From contig NZ_CP053022.1 in assembly GCF_013001025.1 (NCBI RefSeq), forward strand, positions 186,001 to 250,000: 64,000 nt of DNA. The letters run 5' to 3'. This document shows positions 55,585 to 64,000 of the stretch, piece by piece. A program made the position numbers and the translations under genes. Numbering within the stretch: position 1 is the stretch's first letter; every line of letters starts with the position of its first letter. A model generated the notes under the pieces. The model worked only from the letters and a program-made list of their open reading frames with translations. It was not told where the DNA came from and ran no database searches. Source of the DNA: Sphingobium yanoikuyae (GTDB lineage: Bacteria > Pseudomonadota > Alphaproteobacteria > Sphingomonadales > Sphingomonadaceae).

Positions 55585-56147
55585 ACTTTCTTCAAACTTT
55601 CCGCGAGGCGCGCCCGGGCGCGGTAGAGGCGGGTCTCGACGGCCTTCTGGGAGATGCCGAGGATCTCGGCGGTTTCGGCTTCCGATTTCTCGTCGATCGT
55701 CCGCAGGATGAGCGTGTCCTTGAGCGAGGCGGGCAGGGCGGCGATCGCCGTCATCGCCTCGGCGAGTTGCTGTTCGGCATCCAGGGCGCGGTCGGCCGAG
55801 GGGGCGTCGTCGACGATATGTTCGGCTTCGCCCAGAGGAAGGGCGAAGGAAAAGAAATTGCGGACCGCACGGCGACGGCGCCAGTCGTGGCATTTGTTGA
55901 TGACGATCCGCGACATCCAGACCGGGAAGGGCCGCGTCCCATCATAGCGGCTGAGCGCGGAAAAGGCGGCCACGAAGCTCGCCTGAGTGACGTCGAGCGC
56001 CTCGTCGGGGCTACCGACATGGCTGCGCACGAGACGGTGTACCCAGCCCTGATGCCGGCGGACCAGCTCGCCATAGGCCGCTTGCCGGCCCCCCAGCGCC
56101 AGAGCCGCAAGCTCCCCGTCCGAGCAGTCGGGGAGGTGGAGCGTCAT
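55581..56147 (-). CDS. ECF sigma factor, CnrH-like, second copy
   Basis: 188 residues: sigma-2 (DVTQASFVAAFSALSRYDGTRP, INKCHDWRRR) and sigma-4 (LKDTLILRTIDEKSE, KAVETRLYRARARL). The ATG at 56147 overlaps the sensor stop (ATGA); a 66-residue extension in frame is rejected. Paralogue of 7596-8168. Confidence 0.9.
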   Translation of the reverse strand: MTLHLPDCSDGELAALALGGRQAAYGELVRRHQGWVHRLVRSHVGSPDEALDVTQASFVAAFSALSRYDGTRPFPVWMSRIVINKCHDWRRRRAVRNFFSFALPLGEAEHIVDDAPSADRALDAEQQLAEAMTAIAALPASLKDTLILRTIDEKSEAETAEILGISQKAVETRLYRARARLAESLKKV

Positions 56148-56587
56148 TTTTTCTCGGCCGTCAGCGCTTTCACGACGGCGTCGTCGAACTTCACCGTCTG
56201 GTCGGGGCGGAGCACCGCACGCATCGCGAAGATATGCTCGAGCGTTTCCTTCTGCAGCGCGCCCATCGCCTGGTGTGACCGGTCGACGGCGGCGGAGACC
56301 TGAGGCCCATAGCCATGTTCCGACCTGATGGCCTGCGCGAGCCATGCATTGTCGGCGCGCAGTTCCGCTTCCAGGGCCTGTCGGCGGATGGCGTAGCGGG
56401 CTTCGATAGCCTCGAGCCGTGCATGTTGCGCGCTATCCAGCTTGAGATCGCGATGGAGCAAGTCGTGCAGCTCATTCTCGACAGGGGGCGCCGGCACGAC
56501 ATAGAGCCGGCCGATCACGACCCCCGCTACTGCCGCAACAAACGTCAGCAGCACGAGAAGGAGAAGGCCGCGGCGATCGCGCATCAT
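56144..56587 (-). CDS. CnrX-like periplasmic metal sensor, second copy
   Basis: 147 residues: membrane anchor, then HDLLH, a downstream Glu and HIFAM, the CnrX ligand pattern, as in 7162-7599. Sits between anti-sigma and sigma genes with four-base overlaps. The metal sensed is unknown; copper is likely by context. Confidence 0.82.
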   Translation of the reverse strand: MMRDRRGLLLLVLLTFVAAVAGVVIGRLYVVPAPPVENELHDLLHRDLKLDSAQHARLEAIEARYAIRRQALEAELRADNAWLAQAIRSEHGYGPQVSAAVDRSHQAMGALQKETLEHIFAMRAVLRPDQTVKFDDAVVKALTAEKK

Positions 56588-56853
56588 TGCGCGCGCAGCA
56601 GCGTCGAAGGAGCGAGCGCGAGCCGCGCGTCGAAGGGCGATGCCGCAGCATCTGCCGAACGCACTGGCACCGCGGAACCGGCGATGCCGATGAAGAGCGC
56701 GACCGCGGCTGCGACACCGAAGGTCGTGGCGCTCAGGCGCGGCATGGCCTGGAGCCGGGCGATCTCGGCCATGACGCGGCTGTCCAGCCCGGCAAGCCGG
56801 GGATCGAGGGGGGCTTCCCGCAACCGGCTGAGCATGTCGTCGAGGTGGTCCAT
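56584..56853 (-). CDS. CnrY-like anti-sigma factor, second copy
   Basis: 89 residues: N-terminal MDHLDDMLSRLREAPLDP, one membrane helix (FGVAAAVALFIGIAG) and tail ending ALAPSTLL, parallel to 6884-7165. ATG at 56853 follows GGAGAAACATC. Overlaps the sensor start. Confidence 0.75.
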   Translation of the reverse strand: MDHLDDMLSRLREAPLDPRLAGLDSRVMAEIARLQAMPRLSATTFGVAAAVALFIGIAGSAVPVRSADAAASPFDARLALAPSTLLRAQ

Positions 56854-56877
56854 GATGTTTCTCCGTCTTCTCTTCTC

Positions 56878-56904
56878 AATACGCAGGGTGGTCTTCTCAC
56901 CCTT
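56878..56904 (-). promoter_or_regulatory. Predicted ECF-sigma promoter (site 10), second cnrYXH
   Basis: Minus strand: AAGGGT (56899-56904), 13 bp, TGCGTATT (56878-56885), 24 bp before the anti-sigma start; implies autoregulation. Divergent from site 11. Confidence 0.65.
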
Positions 56905-56928
56905 GTCCGGGAACAAAAAGAAAATTGC

Positions 56929-56955
56929 GAGGGGTGCAGGTCGCGGCTGCGTATT
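56929..56955 (+). promoter_or_regulatory. Predicted ECF-sigma promoter (site 11) for second copCD
   Basis: GAGGGG (56929-56934), 13 bp, TGCGTATT (56948-56955), 30 bp before copC. Confidence 0.7.
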
Positions 56956-56985
56956 CTCTCATGTCACTGACAGGAGAATGTCCAA

Positions 56986-57363
56986 ATGCGCTTCTTTTCG
57001 CCGCTCGCAGCCATCGCCGCCGTCGGCCTGAGTGTTTCTGCTCCGGCCTACGCCCATCCCAAGCTCGTGTCCTCGACGCCCGCCGCCAACGCCCGCGTCC
57101 CGGCGCCGTCGCGTATCACGCTCACCTTCAGTGAAGGTCTGATGCCGAAGCTGTCGGGCGCCGAGATCGTGATGACCGGCATGCCCGGCATGCCCAACCA
57201 CCGCATGGCGGTAACCGGCTTCAAGACGTCCGTCGAAGGCGACAAGACGCTCGTGCTGACGCTCGCCAAGCCGCTCATGGCGGGCAGCTATCAGGTCGCC
57301 TGGCACGTCGTCTCGACCGACACGCACCGCATCCAGGGCAATCTCGCCTTTACCGTCAAGTGA
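56986..57363 (+). CDS. copC: CopC, second copy
   Basis: 125 residues: signal peptide ending AYA, mature HPKLVSS with conserved N-terminal His ligand, MPGMPNHRM and VVSTDTHRIQGN. ATG follows AGGAGA. First gene of copC-copD-methyltransferase. Confidence 0.92.
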   Translation: MRFFSPLAAIAAVGLSVSAPAYAHPKLVSSTPAANARVPAPSRITLTFSEGLMPKLSGAEIVMTGMPGMPNHRMAVTGFKTSVEGDKTLVLTLAKPLMAGSYQVAWHVVSTDTHRIQGNLAFTVK

Positions 57364-57367
57364 CGCC

Positions 57368-58312
57368 ATGAACGACGTGGCACTCGTCGCCGTCCGCTGG
57401 GCGCTCTACGTCGATCTCGGCCTGTTGTTCGGCCTGCCGCTGTTCGCGCTCTATGCGCCCGGCGGCGGCCGGATGGTACAGCGGCATCTGCCGATGGTAG
57501 CAATGGTGGCCGGTCTCGCCTGTCTCGCCCTCCTGCTGTCGGCGCTGGGGTTCGCGTTGCAGGCAGCGGCCATGACCGGGCTGCCGCTCACCCAGCCTGA
57601 TCTTTCCATGGTCGCAGAGCTGTTCAACGGCACGTCCATGGGAACGGCGCTGAAGGCGCGCCTCGTCGCGCTCCTCGTTCTTCTGCTCTCCATCCCCTTC
57701 TATCGCCGGCAATCCCGTCCTGCCTTCATCGCCTCCACTCTGGCAGGCGCGGTCGCACTCGCGACCCTCGCCTGGAGCGGGCATGGCGCGGCTGGCGAAG
57801 GCGAGGCGGGCTGGCTGCAACTGGGGGCCGATCTCATCCATCTGCTCGCCGCCGGCGCCTGGGTCGGCGCGCTTGCCGCATTCCTCGCGCTGGTACTTCC
57901 CAGGCTCGCAACCGACGATCTCGCCGCTCAAGACATGGACCGGGTCACGCTCGCCGAGGAAGCGTTGCGGGGCTTCTCCCTCGTCGGCACGATCATCGTC
58001 GCCCTGCTGATCCTGACCGGGACGGTGAACGGCTGGTTCCTCGTCGGTCCGGGCAACATCGCCTCGCTCGGGCAGTCGACCTACGGCCTGCTGCTCATCG
58101 CCAAGCTGCTGCTGTTCGCCGGCATGCTGGGCCTGGCCGCGCTCAACCGTTATCGCCTGACCCCGGCACTTGCGCAGGCGATCGAGGAAGAGGACGCGCC
58201 ACGGGCGCAGGCGCTGCTGCGCGCGAGCCTCGTCGTCGAAGGCGGTCTTGCGATCGTCATTCTCGGGCTCGTCGCCTGGCTGGGGACACTATCGCCGCCC
58301 ATGTCGATGTAG
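57368..58312 (+). CDS. copD: CopD, second copy
   Basis: 314 residues with about eight hydrophobic segments: RWALYVDLGLLFGLPLFALY, WSGHGAAGEGEAG and LIHLLAAGAWVGALAAFLA. Four bases after copC. Inner-membrane copper uptake partner of CopC. Confidence 0.9.
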   Translation: MNDVALVAVRWALYVDLGLLFGLPLFALYAPGGGRMVQRHLPMVAMVAGLACLALLLSALGFALQAAAMTGLPLTQPDLSMVAELFNGTSMGTALKARLVALLVLLLSIPFYRRQSRPAFIASTLAGAVALATLAWSGHGAAGEGEAGWLQLGADLIHLLAAGAWVGALAAFLALVLPRLATDDLAAQDMDRVTLAEEALRGFSLVGTIIVALLILTGTVNGWFLVGPGNIASLGQSTYGLLLIAKLLLFAGMLGLAALNRYRLTPALAQAIEEEDAPRAQALLRASLVVEGGLAIVILGLVAWLGTLSPPMSM

Positions 58313-58348
58313 CTTATCGTTTCGGACGCCTCGCGTTGGGAGAAGCCT

Positions 58349-59023
58349 ATGCAATCCTACACCCCGCCGCTCGGGACCGGATCGACGAAAGACTATGATC
58401 GCGCGATCCGCCTGTGGACGCGGGAGAAGCGGTGGCGTGCCGCCATGCTCGCCGCCCTGGCGCCCAAAGCCGGTGAGACGGTCGTCGACGTCGGCTGTGG
58501 CACCGGCAGCTTCGCGCTGATGCTTAAGCAAGCCGAGCCCAGGACGCAGGTGATCGGTCTCGATCCCGATGCCGAGGCGCTCGACATCGCGCGGCACAAG
58601 GCCGCTGTGCGGCGGGCCGATATCGACTGGCGTCAGGGATTTGCCAGGGACGTGGCCCCGGGTACCGCCGACGCTGTCGTGTCGAGTCTCGTGCTGCATC
58701 AGATGCCGGTCAGGGAGAAGGCGGCAACCCTGCGCGCCATGTTCGCCATGCTGCGCCCGGGTGGGCGCCTGGTGATCGCCGATTATGGCCGCCAGCAGGG
58801 TTTCATGCGGCTTGCCTTCCGCCTGACCGTGCAGCGGCTCGATGGCATCGATGATACCCGGCCCAATGCCGACGGCGTGCTCCCCGGCCTGATCGCGGCG
58901 GCCGGCTTCAGACATGTGGCCGAGACGTTTCGGCTTTTGACCATCACCGGCGCGATCGACTTGTTTACGGCGCATCGACCGGCGCAGGACCACGGCCTTA
59001 CGGTTGCCAATGACCTTGGCTGA
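58349..59023 (+). CDS. Class I SAM-dependent methyltransferase
   Basis: 224 residues: SAM motif VVDVGCGTGSFAL near residue 47, GLDPDAEAL, SSLVLHQMP and LRPGGRLVIADYG, as in Ubi/MerH-like small-molecule methyltransferases. 36 bp after copD and probably co-transcribed. The substrate is unknown; the first module has no counterpart at this place. Confidence 0.88.
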   Translation: MQSYTPPLGTGSTKDYDRAIRLWTREKRWRAAMLAALAPKAGETVVDVGCGTGSFALMLKQAEPRTQVIGLDPDAEALDIARHKAAVRRADIDWRQGFARDVAPGTADAVVSSLVLHQMPVREKAATLRAMFAMLRPGGRLVIADYGRQQGFMRLAFRLTVQRLDGIDDTRPNADGVLPGLIAAAGFRHVAETFRLLTITGAIDLFTAHRPAQDHGLTVANDLG

Positions 59024-59074
59024 TGGCGGCCAGGCGAACGGGCCCGCCGATTTGTCCGCTTAGGTGATTACGTA

Positions 59075-59105
59075 TTGACCCTGACACGGTGTCAGACCCT
59101 AGATC
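59075..59105 (+). promoter_or_regulatory. MerR/CueR-type promoter of second copA ATPase
   Basis: TTGACC (59075-59080) and TAGATC (59100-59105) with 19 bp between; the spacer carries the dyad CTGACAC-G-GTGTCAG (59081-59095). The cueR gene is the next gene after the ATPase. Confidence 0.8.
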
Positions 59106-59130
59106 GTCAGGCGTCGAAAGGAGCAAGGCG

Positions 59131-61488
59131 ATGAACGAGACACATGGAGCGGCGCATGGCGGCGGTTGCTGCGGCGGCCACAGCGCCGCGAAAGCGGCGA
59201 CCGGCGTCAAGGACCCGGTCTGCGGCATGACCGTCGACCCGGCGACCACGGCGCATCAAGCCGAGCATGGCGGTGAACGCTATCATTTCTGTAGCGCGGG
59301 CTGCCGGACCAAATTCATCGCCGATCCCGAGCGCTATCTCGGCCCGCCAGCGCCGCCGGTCGCGGCGCCCGAAGGCACGATCTGGACCTGCCCGATGCAT
59401 CCAGAGATCCGGCAGGACCATCCCGGATCCTGTCCGATCTGCGGCATGGCGCTCGAGCCCGCGACCGTGACTGCCGACAGCGGCCCCAGCCATGAGCTGG
59501 TCGATTTCACACGGCGCTTCCGGGTCGGCCTGATGCTGGCCCTCCCGGTGCTGATCCTCGAGATGGGCGCGCATCTCTTTCCCGCGATCCATCGCCTCGT
59601 GCCGATGTCGATCTCGGTATGGATCCAGTTCGTGCTGGCGACACCCGTCGTGCTCTGGGCGGGCTGGCCCTTCTTCGAGCGTGGCTGGGCCTCGCTCAAG
59701 ACCCGCAACCTCAACATGTTCACCCTGATCGCGATGGGGACCGGGGTCGCCTGGATCTACAGCGTCGTCGCGACGCTCGCGCCCCAGCTGTTCCCGCCCG
59801 CCTTCCGCGGAGAGGACGGCATGGTTGCCGTCTATTTCGAGGCGGCCGCGGTGATCACTGTCCTCGTGCTGCTCGGCCAGATGCTCGAACTGCGCGCGCG
59901 CGAGCGGACCTCGGGCGCGATCAAGGCGCTGCTTAACCTTGCGCCAAAGACCGCGCGCCGGATCGGTTCCGATGGCAGTGAAGAGGAAATCAGCCTCGAT
60001 CTCGTTGCGGTCGGCGACCGCCTGCGTGTGCGTCCCGGCGAGAAGGTGCCGGTCGATGGCGTGGTCGAGGACGGCCGTTCCTCGCTCGACGAGTCGATGG
60101 TCACCGGTGAGTCCATGCCCGTCACCAAGGCCAAGGCCGACACGGTGATCGGCGGCACGCTCAACCAGACCGGCGCGCTCGTTATCGTCGCCGACAAGGT
60201 TGGCCGGGACACCATGCTGGCGCGCATCGTCCAGATGGTCGCCGAGGCGCAGCGCTCGCGCGCGCCGATCCAGCGCATGGCCGATCAGGTGTCGGGCTGG
60301 TTCGTGCCCGTGGTCATCGCGGTCGCGGTGGTCGCGTTCATCGCCTGGGGCATCTGGGGCCCCGAGCCGCGCTTCGCCTACGGGCTGGTTGCGGCGGTCG
60401 CCGTGCTGATCATCGCCTGTCCCTGCGCACTGGGTCTCGCCACGCCGATGTCGATCATGGTCGGGGTTGGCCGCGGCGCCGGGCTCGGCGTCCTCATCAA
60501 GAATGCCGAAGCGCTCGAGCATATGGAAAAAGTCGACACGCTCGTCGTCGACAAGACCGGCACGCTGACCGAAGGCCGGCCTGCCGTCACCCAGATCGTG
60601 CCGGCGCCCGGCTTCGACGAAGCCGAACTGCTGCGGCTTGCCGCCTCGGTCGAGCGGGCCTCCGAGCATCCGCTCGCGCTGGCGATCGTCGAGGCCGCCA
60701 AGGATCGCGGCATCCCCACGAGCGACGTCACCGACTTCGATTCCCCCACCGGACGCGGCGCGCTCGGCACCGTCGACGGCCGCCGGATCGTGCTCGGTAA
60801 TGCGCGGTTCCTCTCGGAAGAGGGCATAGCAACCGACGCGCTGGCGGAGCAGGCCGACGCCCTGCGCCGGGATGGCGCCACCGCGATCTTCATCGGCGTC
60901 GACGGCACCGTCGGCGGCGCCTTTGCAATCGCCGATCCCGTGAAGCAGACGACGCCGGAGGCCCTGGCCGCACTCAAGGCCGAAGGCATTCGCGTGGTGA
61001 TGTTGACCGGCGACAACCGCACCACAGCAGAGGCGGTGGCAAGGCGGCTCGGCATTGACGATGTCGAAGCCGAGGTACTGCCCGACCAGAAGAGTGCCGT
61101 CGTCGCGCGGTTGAAGAGCGAGGGGCGCGTGGTGGCGATGGCCGGCGACGGGGTCAACGACGCCCCCGCACTGGCTGCCGCCGATGTCGGTATTGCCATG
61201 GGCTCGGGCACCGACGTCGCGATCGAGAGCGCGGGCGTGACGCTGCTCAAGGGCGATCTCATGGGCATCGTGCGGGCACGGCGGCTGAGCCAGGCGACCA
61301 TGTCCAACATCCGGCAGAACCTGGTCTTCGCCTTCATCTACAATGTCGCCGGGGTGCCGGTGGCGGCGGGCGCGCTCTATCCGCTGTTCGGCATCCTGCT
61401 CTCGCCGATCATCGCGGCCGCCGCCATGGCGCTCTCCTCGGTCAGCGTGGTCACCAACGCGCTGCGCCTCAACCGGAAAGCGCTGTGA
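59131..61488 (+). CDS. copA: Cu+-translocating P1B-type ATPase CopA
   Basis: 785 residues: Cys/His N-terminus, YHS domain ([10 protein letters not shown]), a heavy-metal-binding domain ([23 protein letters not shown]), [16 protein letters not shown] transport site, DKTGTLTEG, and [13 protein letters not shown] at 59131 follows AAGGAG. Overlaps cueR by four bases, so the two are one transcript. Confidence 0.95.
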   Translation: MNETHGAAHGGGCCGGHSAAKAATGVKDPVCGMTVDPATTAHQAEHGGERYHFCSAGCRTKFIADPERYLGPPAPPVAAPEGTIWTCPMHPEIRQDHPGSCPICGMALEPATVTADSGPSHELVDFTRRFRVGLMLALPVLILEMGAHLFPAIHRLVPMSISVWIQFVLATPVVLWAGWPFFERGWASLKTRNLNMFTLIAMGTGVAWIYSVVATLAPQLFPPAFRGEDGMVAVYFEAAAVITVLVLLGQMLELRARERTSGAIKALLNLAPKTARRIGSDGSEEEISLDLVAVGDRLRVRPGEKVPVDGVVEDGRSSLDESMVTGESMPVTKAKADTVIGGTLNQTGALVIVADKVGRDTMLARIVQMVAEAQRSRAPIQRMADQVSGWFVPVVIAVAVVAFIAWGIWGPEPRFAYGLVAAVAVLIIACPCALGLATPMSIMVGVGRGAGLGVLIKNAEALEHMEKVDTLVVDKTGTLTEGRPAVTQIVPAPGFDEAELLRLAASVERASEHPLALAIVEAAKDRGIPTSDVTDFDSPTGRGALGTVDGRRIVLGNARFLSEEGIATDALAEQADALRRDGATAIFIGVDGTVGGAFAIADPVKQTTPEALAALKAEGIRVVMLTGDNRTTAEAVARRLGIDDVEAEVLPDQKSAVVARLKSEGRVVAMAGDGVNDAPALAAADVGIAMGSGTDVAIESAGVTLLKGDLMGIVRARRLSQATMSNIRQNLVFAFIYNVAGVPVAAGALYPLFGILLSPIIAAAAMALSSVSVVTNALRLNRKAL

Positions 61489-61883
61489 ACATCGGGGAGG
61501 CGTCGAAGCAAAGCGGGGTCTCGGAGCGGATGATCCGCCATTATGAGAAGATCGGCCTCATCCCGGCGCCGCCGCGCCGGGGAGCGGGTTATCGCGACTA
61601 TGGCGAGAGTGACCTCCATCGCCTGCGGTTCATCGCCAATGCCCGCGATCTCGGTTTTCCGATCGAGGAGATCCGGACCCTGCTCGGCCTGTGGGCCGAC
61701 ACGGGCCGCAGCAGCGCCGATGTAAAGCGGGTCGCGTTGGCGCGGGCGGAGGAATTGCAGCGCAAGGCCGAAGCGCTGACGACCCTGCGCGAGACCCTCG
61801 TCGATCTCGCCGAGCGCTGTCATGGCGACGAGCGGCCAGATTGTCCCATCATCGCCGAACTGAGTCTCGACAGAAAATGTTAG
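61485..61883 (+). CDS. cueR: CueR-type MerR regulator
   Basis: 132 residues: HTH ([22 protein letters not shown]), long helix, and a C-terminal metal loop ([12 protein letters not shown]) with Cys seven residues apart in the CueR pattern. GTG start overlaps the ATPase stop (GTGA). Expected to sense Cu+/Ag+ and act at the dyad promoters of both ATPase genes. Confidence 0.9.
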   Translation: MNIGEASKQSGVSERMIRHYEKIGLIPAPPRRGAGYRDYGESDLHRLRFIANARDLGFPIEEIRTLLGLWADTGRSSADVKRVALARAEELQRKAEALTTLRETLVDLAERCHGDERPDCPIIAELSLDRKC

Positions 61884-62098
61884 CGCCGGCCGCCTCTCGG
61901 ACCAGACCCGCTCTGGCGGCCGGGGTGCTGATCGCACTTGGCATTCTCACGACGGGCCTCGCGATATATTTCCTCGCAGTCCGCCCGCCACTGCTGGCGG
62001 AGGATCTTCGCCATATCGGCGGCAACCCGCAGACCCTTTCGCCGGTATTGCGGGACTGGTTCGGCGGGATAGCTGGCTCGCCCGTGCGACCGCACTGA
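61877..62098 (+). CDS. Small one-helix membrane protein, probably truncated
   Basis: 73 residues: a short Arg-rich start, a hydrophobic helix (AGVLIALGILTTGLAIYFLA) and RPPLLAEDLRHIG, then a short end. It resembles the N-terminus of a longer membrane protein. The ATG overlaps the cueR stop. Confidence 0.5.
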   Translation: MLAPAASRTRPALAAGVLIALGILTTGLAIYFLAVRPPLLAEDLRHIGGNPQTLSPVLRDWFGGIAGSPVRPH

Positions 62099-62139
62099 GC
62101 CTCCTGATCGTATTTGGCCGCTTTTCATACAGCAATGTC

Positions 62140-64000
62140 GTGCTGAGCTCTGACTTCTGGGGCTGGCATATGCGAGGCAATCCCTCCGTAGGACTACGGA
62201 GTGCGCAGAGGCTTCCTGCGCTTCAGGGCTTGTTGCACCGCAGCAGGAGCGAAAATGTGCAGAGTCGAAGCAATATCCCTGACCCGTTGGACGGTCTGGC
62301 CACGACGCTGGATCGGTCGAGCTTCGCCGCCATCGCGCAGCTGACTTCAGGCCAGTCGCCCGCCACTTTGGCGCAGTCTTTTTCCGACTGGTGGACGCAC
62401 ATTCTCTGCTCGCCAGGCAGGCAGCTGCAGCTCGCCGCCAAGGGCGGGCGCAAGCTGATGCGGCTCGCCGACTATGCCATGCGCAGCGCATCCGGCAGCG
62501 ATCCCGAGCCGGCGATCGATCCGCTGCCCCAGGATCGGCGCTTCGCCGACGCAGCCTGGAAGCGCCATCCGTTCGACCTGATCGAGCAGGCCTTCCTGCT
62601 CCAGCAGCAATGGTGGCATGCCGCGACGACCGGCGTGAGCGGCGTCACCGGGCACCACGAAGCGATCGTCGAGTTCGCGACCCGCCAGATGCTCGACATG
62701 GTGTCCCCGACCAATTTCATCCCGACCAACCCCGTGCTCCAGCAGCGCATCCTCGAAACCGGAGGACAATGCCTTGTCGAGGGTGCGCGATTTTTTTGCG
62801 ACGACCTGGAACGCCTGGTACGCGGGGAGCCCGCAGCGGGCACGGAGGCCTATCGGGTCGGCGAGAAGGTCGCAGCCACGGCTGGCAAGGTCGTGTTTCG
62901 CAACAGGGTCATGGAACTGATCCAATATGCGCCCGCAACCGAGACGGTGCGTCCGGAGCCGATACTGATCGTGCCGGCATGGATCATGAAATATTACATC
63001 CTCGACCTCTCCCCGGAAAATTCGCTCATCCGCTGGCTGGTAGGGCAGGGCTACACCGTGTTCTGCATCTCCTGGCACAATCCCGACAGCGCCGACCGCG
63101 ATCTCGACATGGAGGATTATCGCCTGCTTGGGCCGATGGCCGCCGTGGATGTCATCCAGGCGATTACCGGCACCGAGAAGATCCACGCGGCCGGCTATTG
63201 TATCGGCGGCATGCTGCTCGCCATCACCGCGGCCGCGATGGCGCGCGATGAAGATAAGCGTCTGGCGAGCGTCACGCTGTTCGCCGCCCAGACCGAGTTT
63301 AGCGAGCCGGGCGAACTTGGCCTGTTCATCGACGAGGCGGAAATCAACCTGATCGATGCGATGATGTAGGCGCGCGGCTTTCTCGACAGCAGTCAGATGG
63401 GCGGCGCCTTCCAGATGCTGCGATCCAACGATCTGGTCTGGTCGCGCATCCTCTCGACTTATCTCATGGGCGAGCGCGAGCCGATGACCGACCTCATTGC
63501 ATGGAATGCCGACGGCACCCGCATGCCCTATGCCATGCACGCGCAATATCTGCGGCGCTTGTTCCTCGACAATGACTTGGCCGAAGGGCGCTACGAGGCC
63601 GGCGGCCACCCGGTCTCGCTCTCGGGGCTGCGCATGCCGATCTTCATGGTGGGCACGGAAACCGACCACGTCGCGCCGTGGCGCTCGACCCACAAGCTCC
63701 ACATGCTGACGGGCGCGGAGATCCGCTTCGTGCTGACGAGCGGTGGCCACAATGCCGGGATCGTCTCCGAGCCCGGGCATCCTCATCGCCACTTTCGCGT
63801 CGCGACACGGATGCAGGATGGCCCGGCGCCAGGTCCCGATACCTGGCTGGAGCGGGCCGAGCTGCGCGAAGGGTCGTGGTGGCCGGAATGGAGTTCATGG
63901 CTTGGATCGCACTCGGGCAAGGCGGCCGCCCCACCGTCGATGGGCGCGCCCGAACGGAACTATCCGCCGCTCGGTGATGCCCCCGGGCGCTACGTGCTGG
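62140..64000 (+). pseudogene. phaC: Class I PHA synthase PhaC, interrupted by in-frame TAG (3' end beyond window)
   Basis: Polyhydroxyalkanoate synthase joins hydroxyacyl-CoA units. Seen in order: N-terminal helical part, SPTNFIPTNPVL, the lipase-like box GYCIGG with catalytic Cys near residue 355, then TAG at 63367-63369 right after DAMM. The same frame continues uninterrupted to the window end with GTETDHVAPW (catalytic Asp) and SGGHNAGI (catalytic His). A CAG-to-TAG change would explain the stop. Without readthrough the product lacks Asp and His and is inactive. The true start is uncertain: GTG 62140, ATG 62170 or GTG 62257. Confidence 0.85.

Noticed and set aside
62347..63792. 481-codon minus-strand frame opposite phaC
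   Set aside because: Antisense shadow, although it is longer than the interrupted sense frame; the sense strand carries the PhaC active-site motifs.

Overview
The window is high-GC DNA, tightly packed and rich in ATGA-type gene overlaps. It looks alphaproteobacterial, most likely Sphingomonadales: CopA/CopB/CopC/CopD pairs, an outer-membrane TonB receptor with PepSY partners, heme-type FixL/FixJ and a class I PhaC relative. Lineage is inferred from gene content and style only. The cargo is overwhelmingly copper and heavy-metal handling, so this is a metal-resistance island or plasmid segment. I saw no transposase, rRNA, tRNA or CRISPR.

Layout. 1-13.6 kb: a Cu+ P-type ATPase (cut by the window edge), a thioredoxin-reductase-like flavoprotein, an orphan fliQ, a probable nuclease, copCD, a cytochrome c, a CnrYXH-type ECF sigma cassette, multicopper oxidase copA, copB, a PepSY protein, two DUF305 proteins and a DUF411 protein. 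14-20.8 kb: a Cus-type tripartite efflux pump whose adaptor carries a fused CusF domain, plus a CusF lipoprotein. 22.2-28.1 kb: a MerR regulator, small lipoproteins and an unusual transmembrane electron-transfer operon (reductase fusion, b-type membrane protein, heptaheme cytochrome), ending with a Csp-like copper storage protein. 28-33.7 kb: HAD phosphatase, a CueO-like oxidase and small Met/His-rich secreted proteins. 33.9-41 kb: aldehyde and alcohol dehydrogenases, a third copA/copB pair, an MFS transporter and DUF411. 41-46 kb: a GntR/HutC regulator with a TonB receptor and two PepSY proteins. 46.7-49.1 kb: TetR/SDR and a dead corA. 49-62 kb: FixLJ, DUF305, a second copB/copA/sigma cassette, copCD, methyltransferase, a second Cu+ ATPase and cueR. 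62-64 kb: phaC interrupted by an in-frame stop.

Two points stand out. First, eleven sites share the pattern GAGGG(G/A/T)-N13-(T/C)G(C/G)GTA, one of them with AAGGGT. They sit upstream of the trxB-like gene, fliQ, both copC genes, the cytochrome c/cnrYXH operon, the second cnrYXH cassette, two copA oxidases, DUF305, DUF411 and the TonB receptor. This looks like one ECF-sigma regulon defined by the two CnrH-like factors in the window. Second, read in reverse, 49-62 kb is collinear with 1-13 kb (ATPase, copD, copC, Y, X, H, copA, copB, DUF305), so the island carries two diverged copies of one module in opposite orientation.

Several genes are broken: a small secreted protein, corA and phaC each have one in-frame stop that a single C-to-T change at a glutamine codon would explain. 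A YgjV-like gene and a Cof-type HAD remnant are frameshifted.
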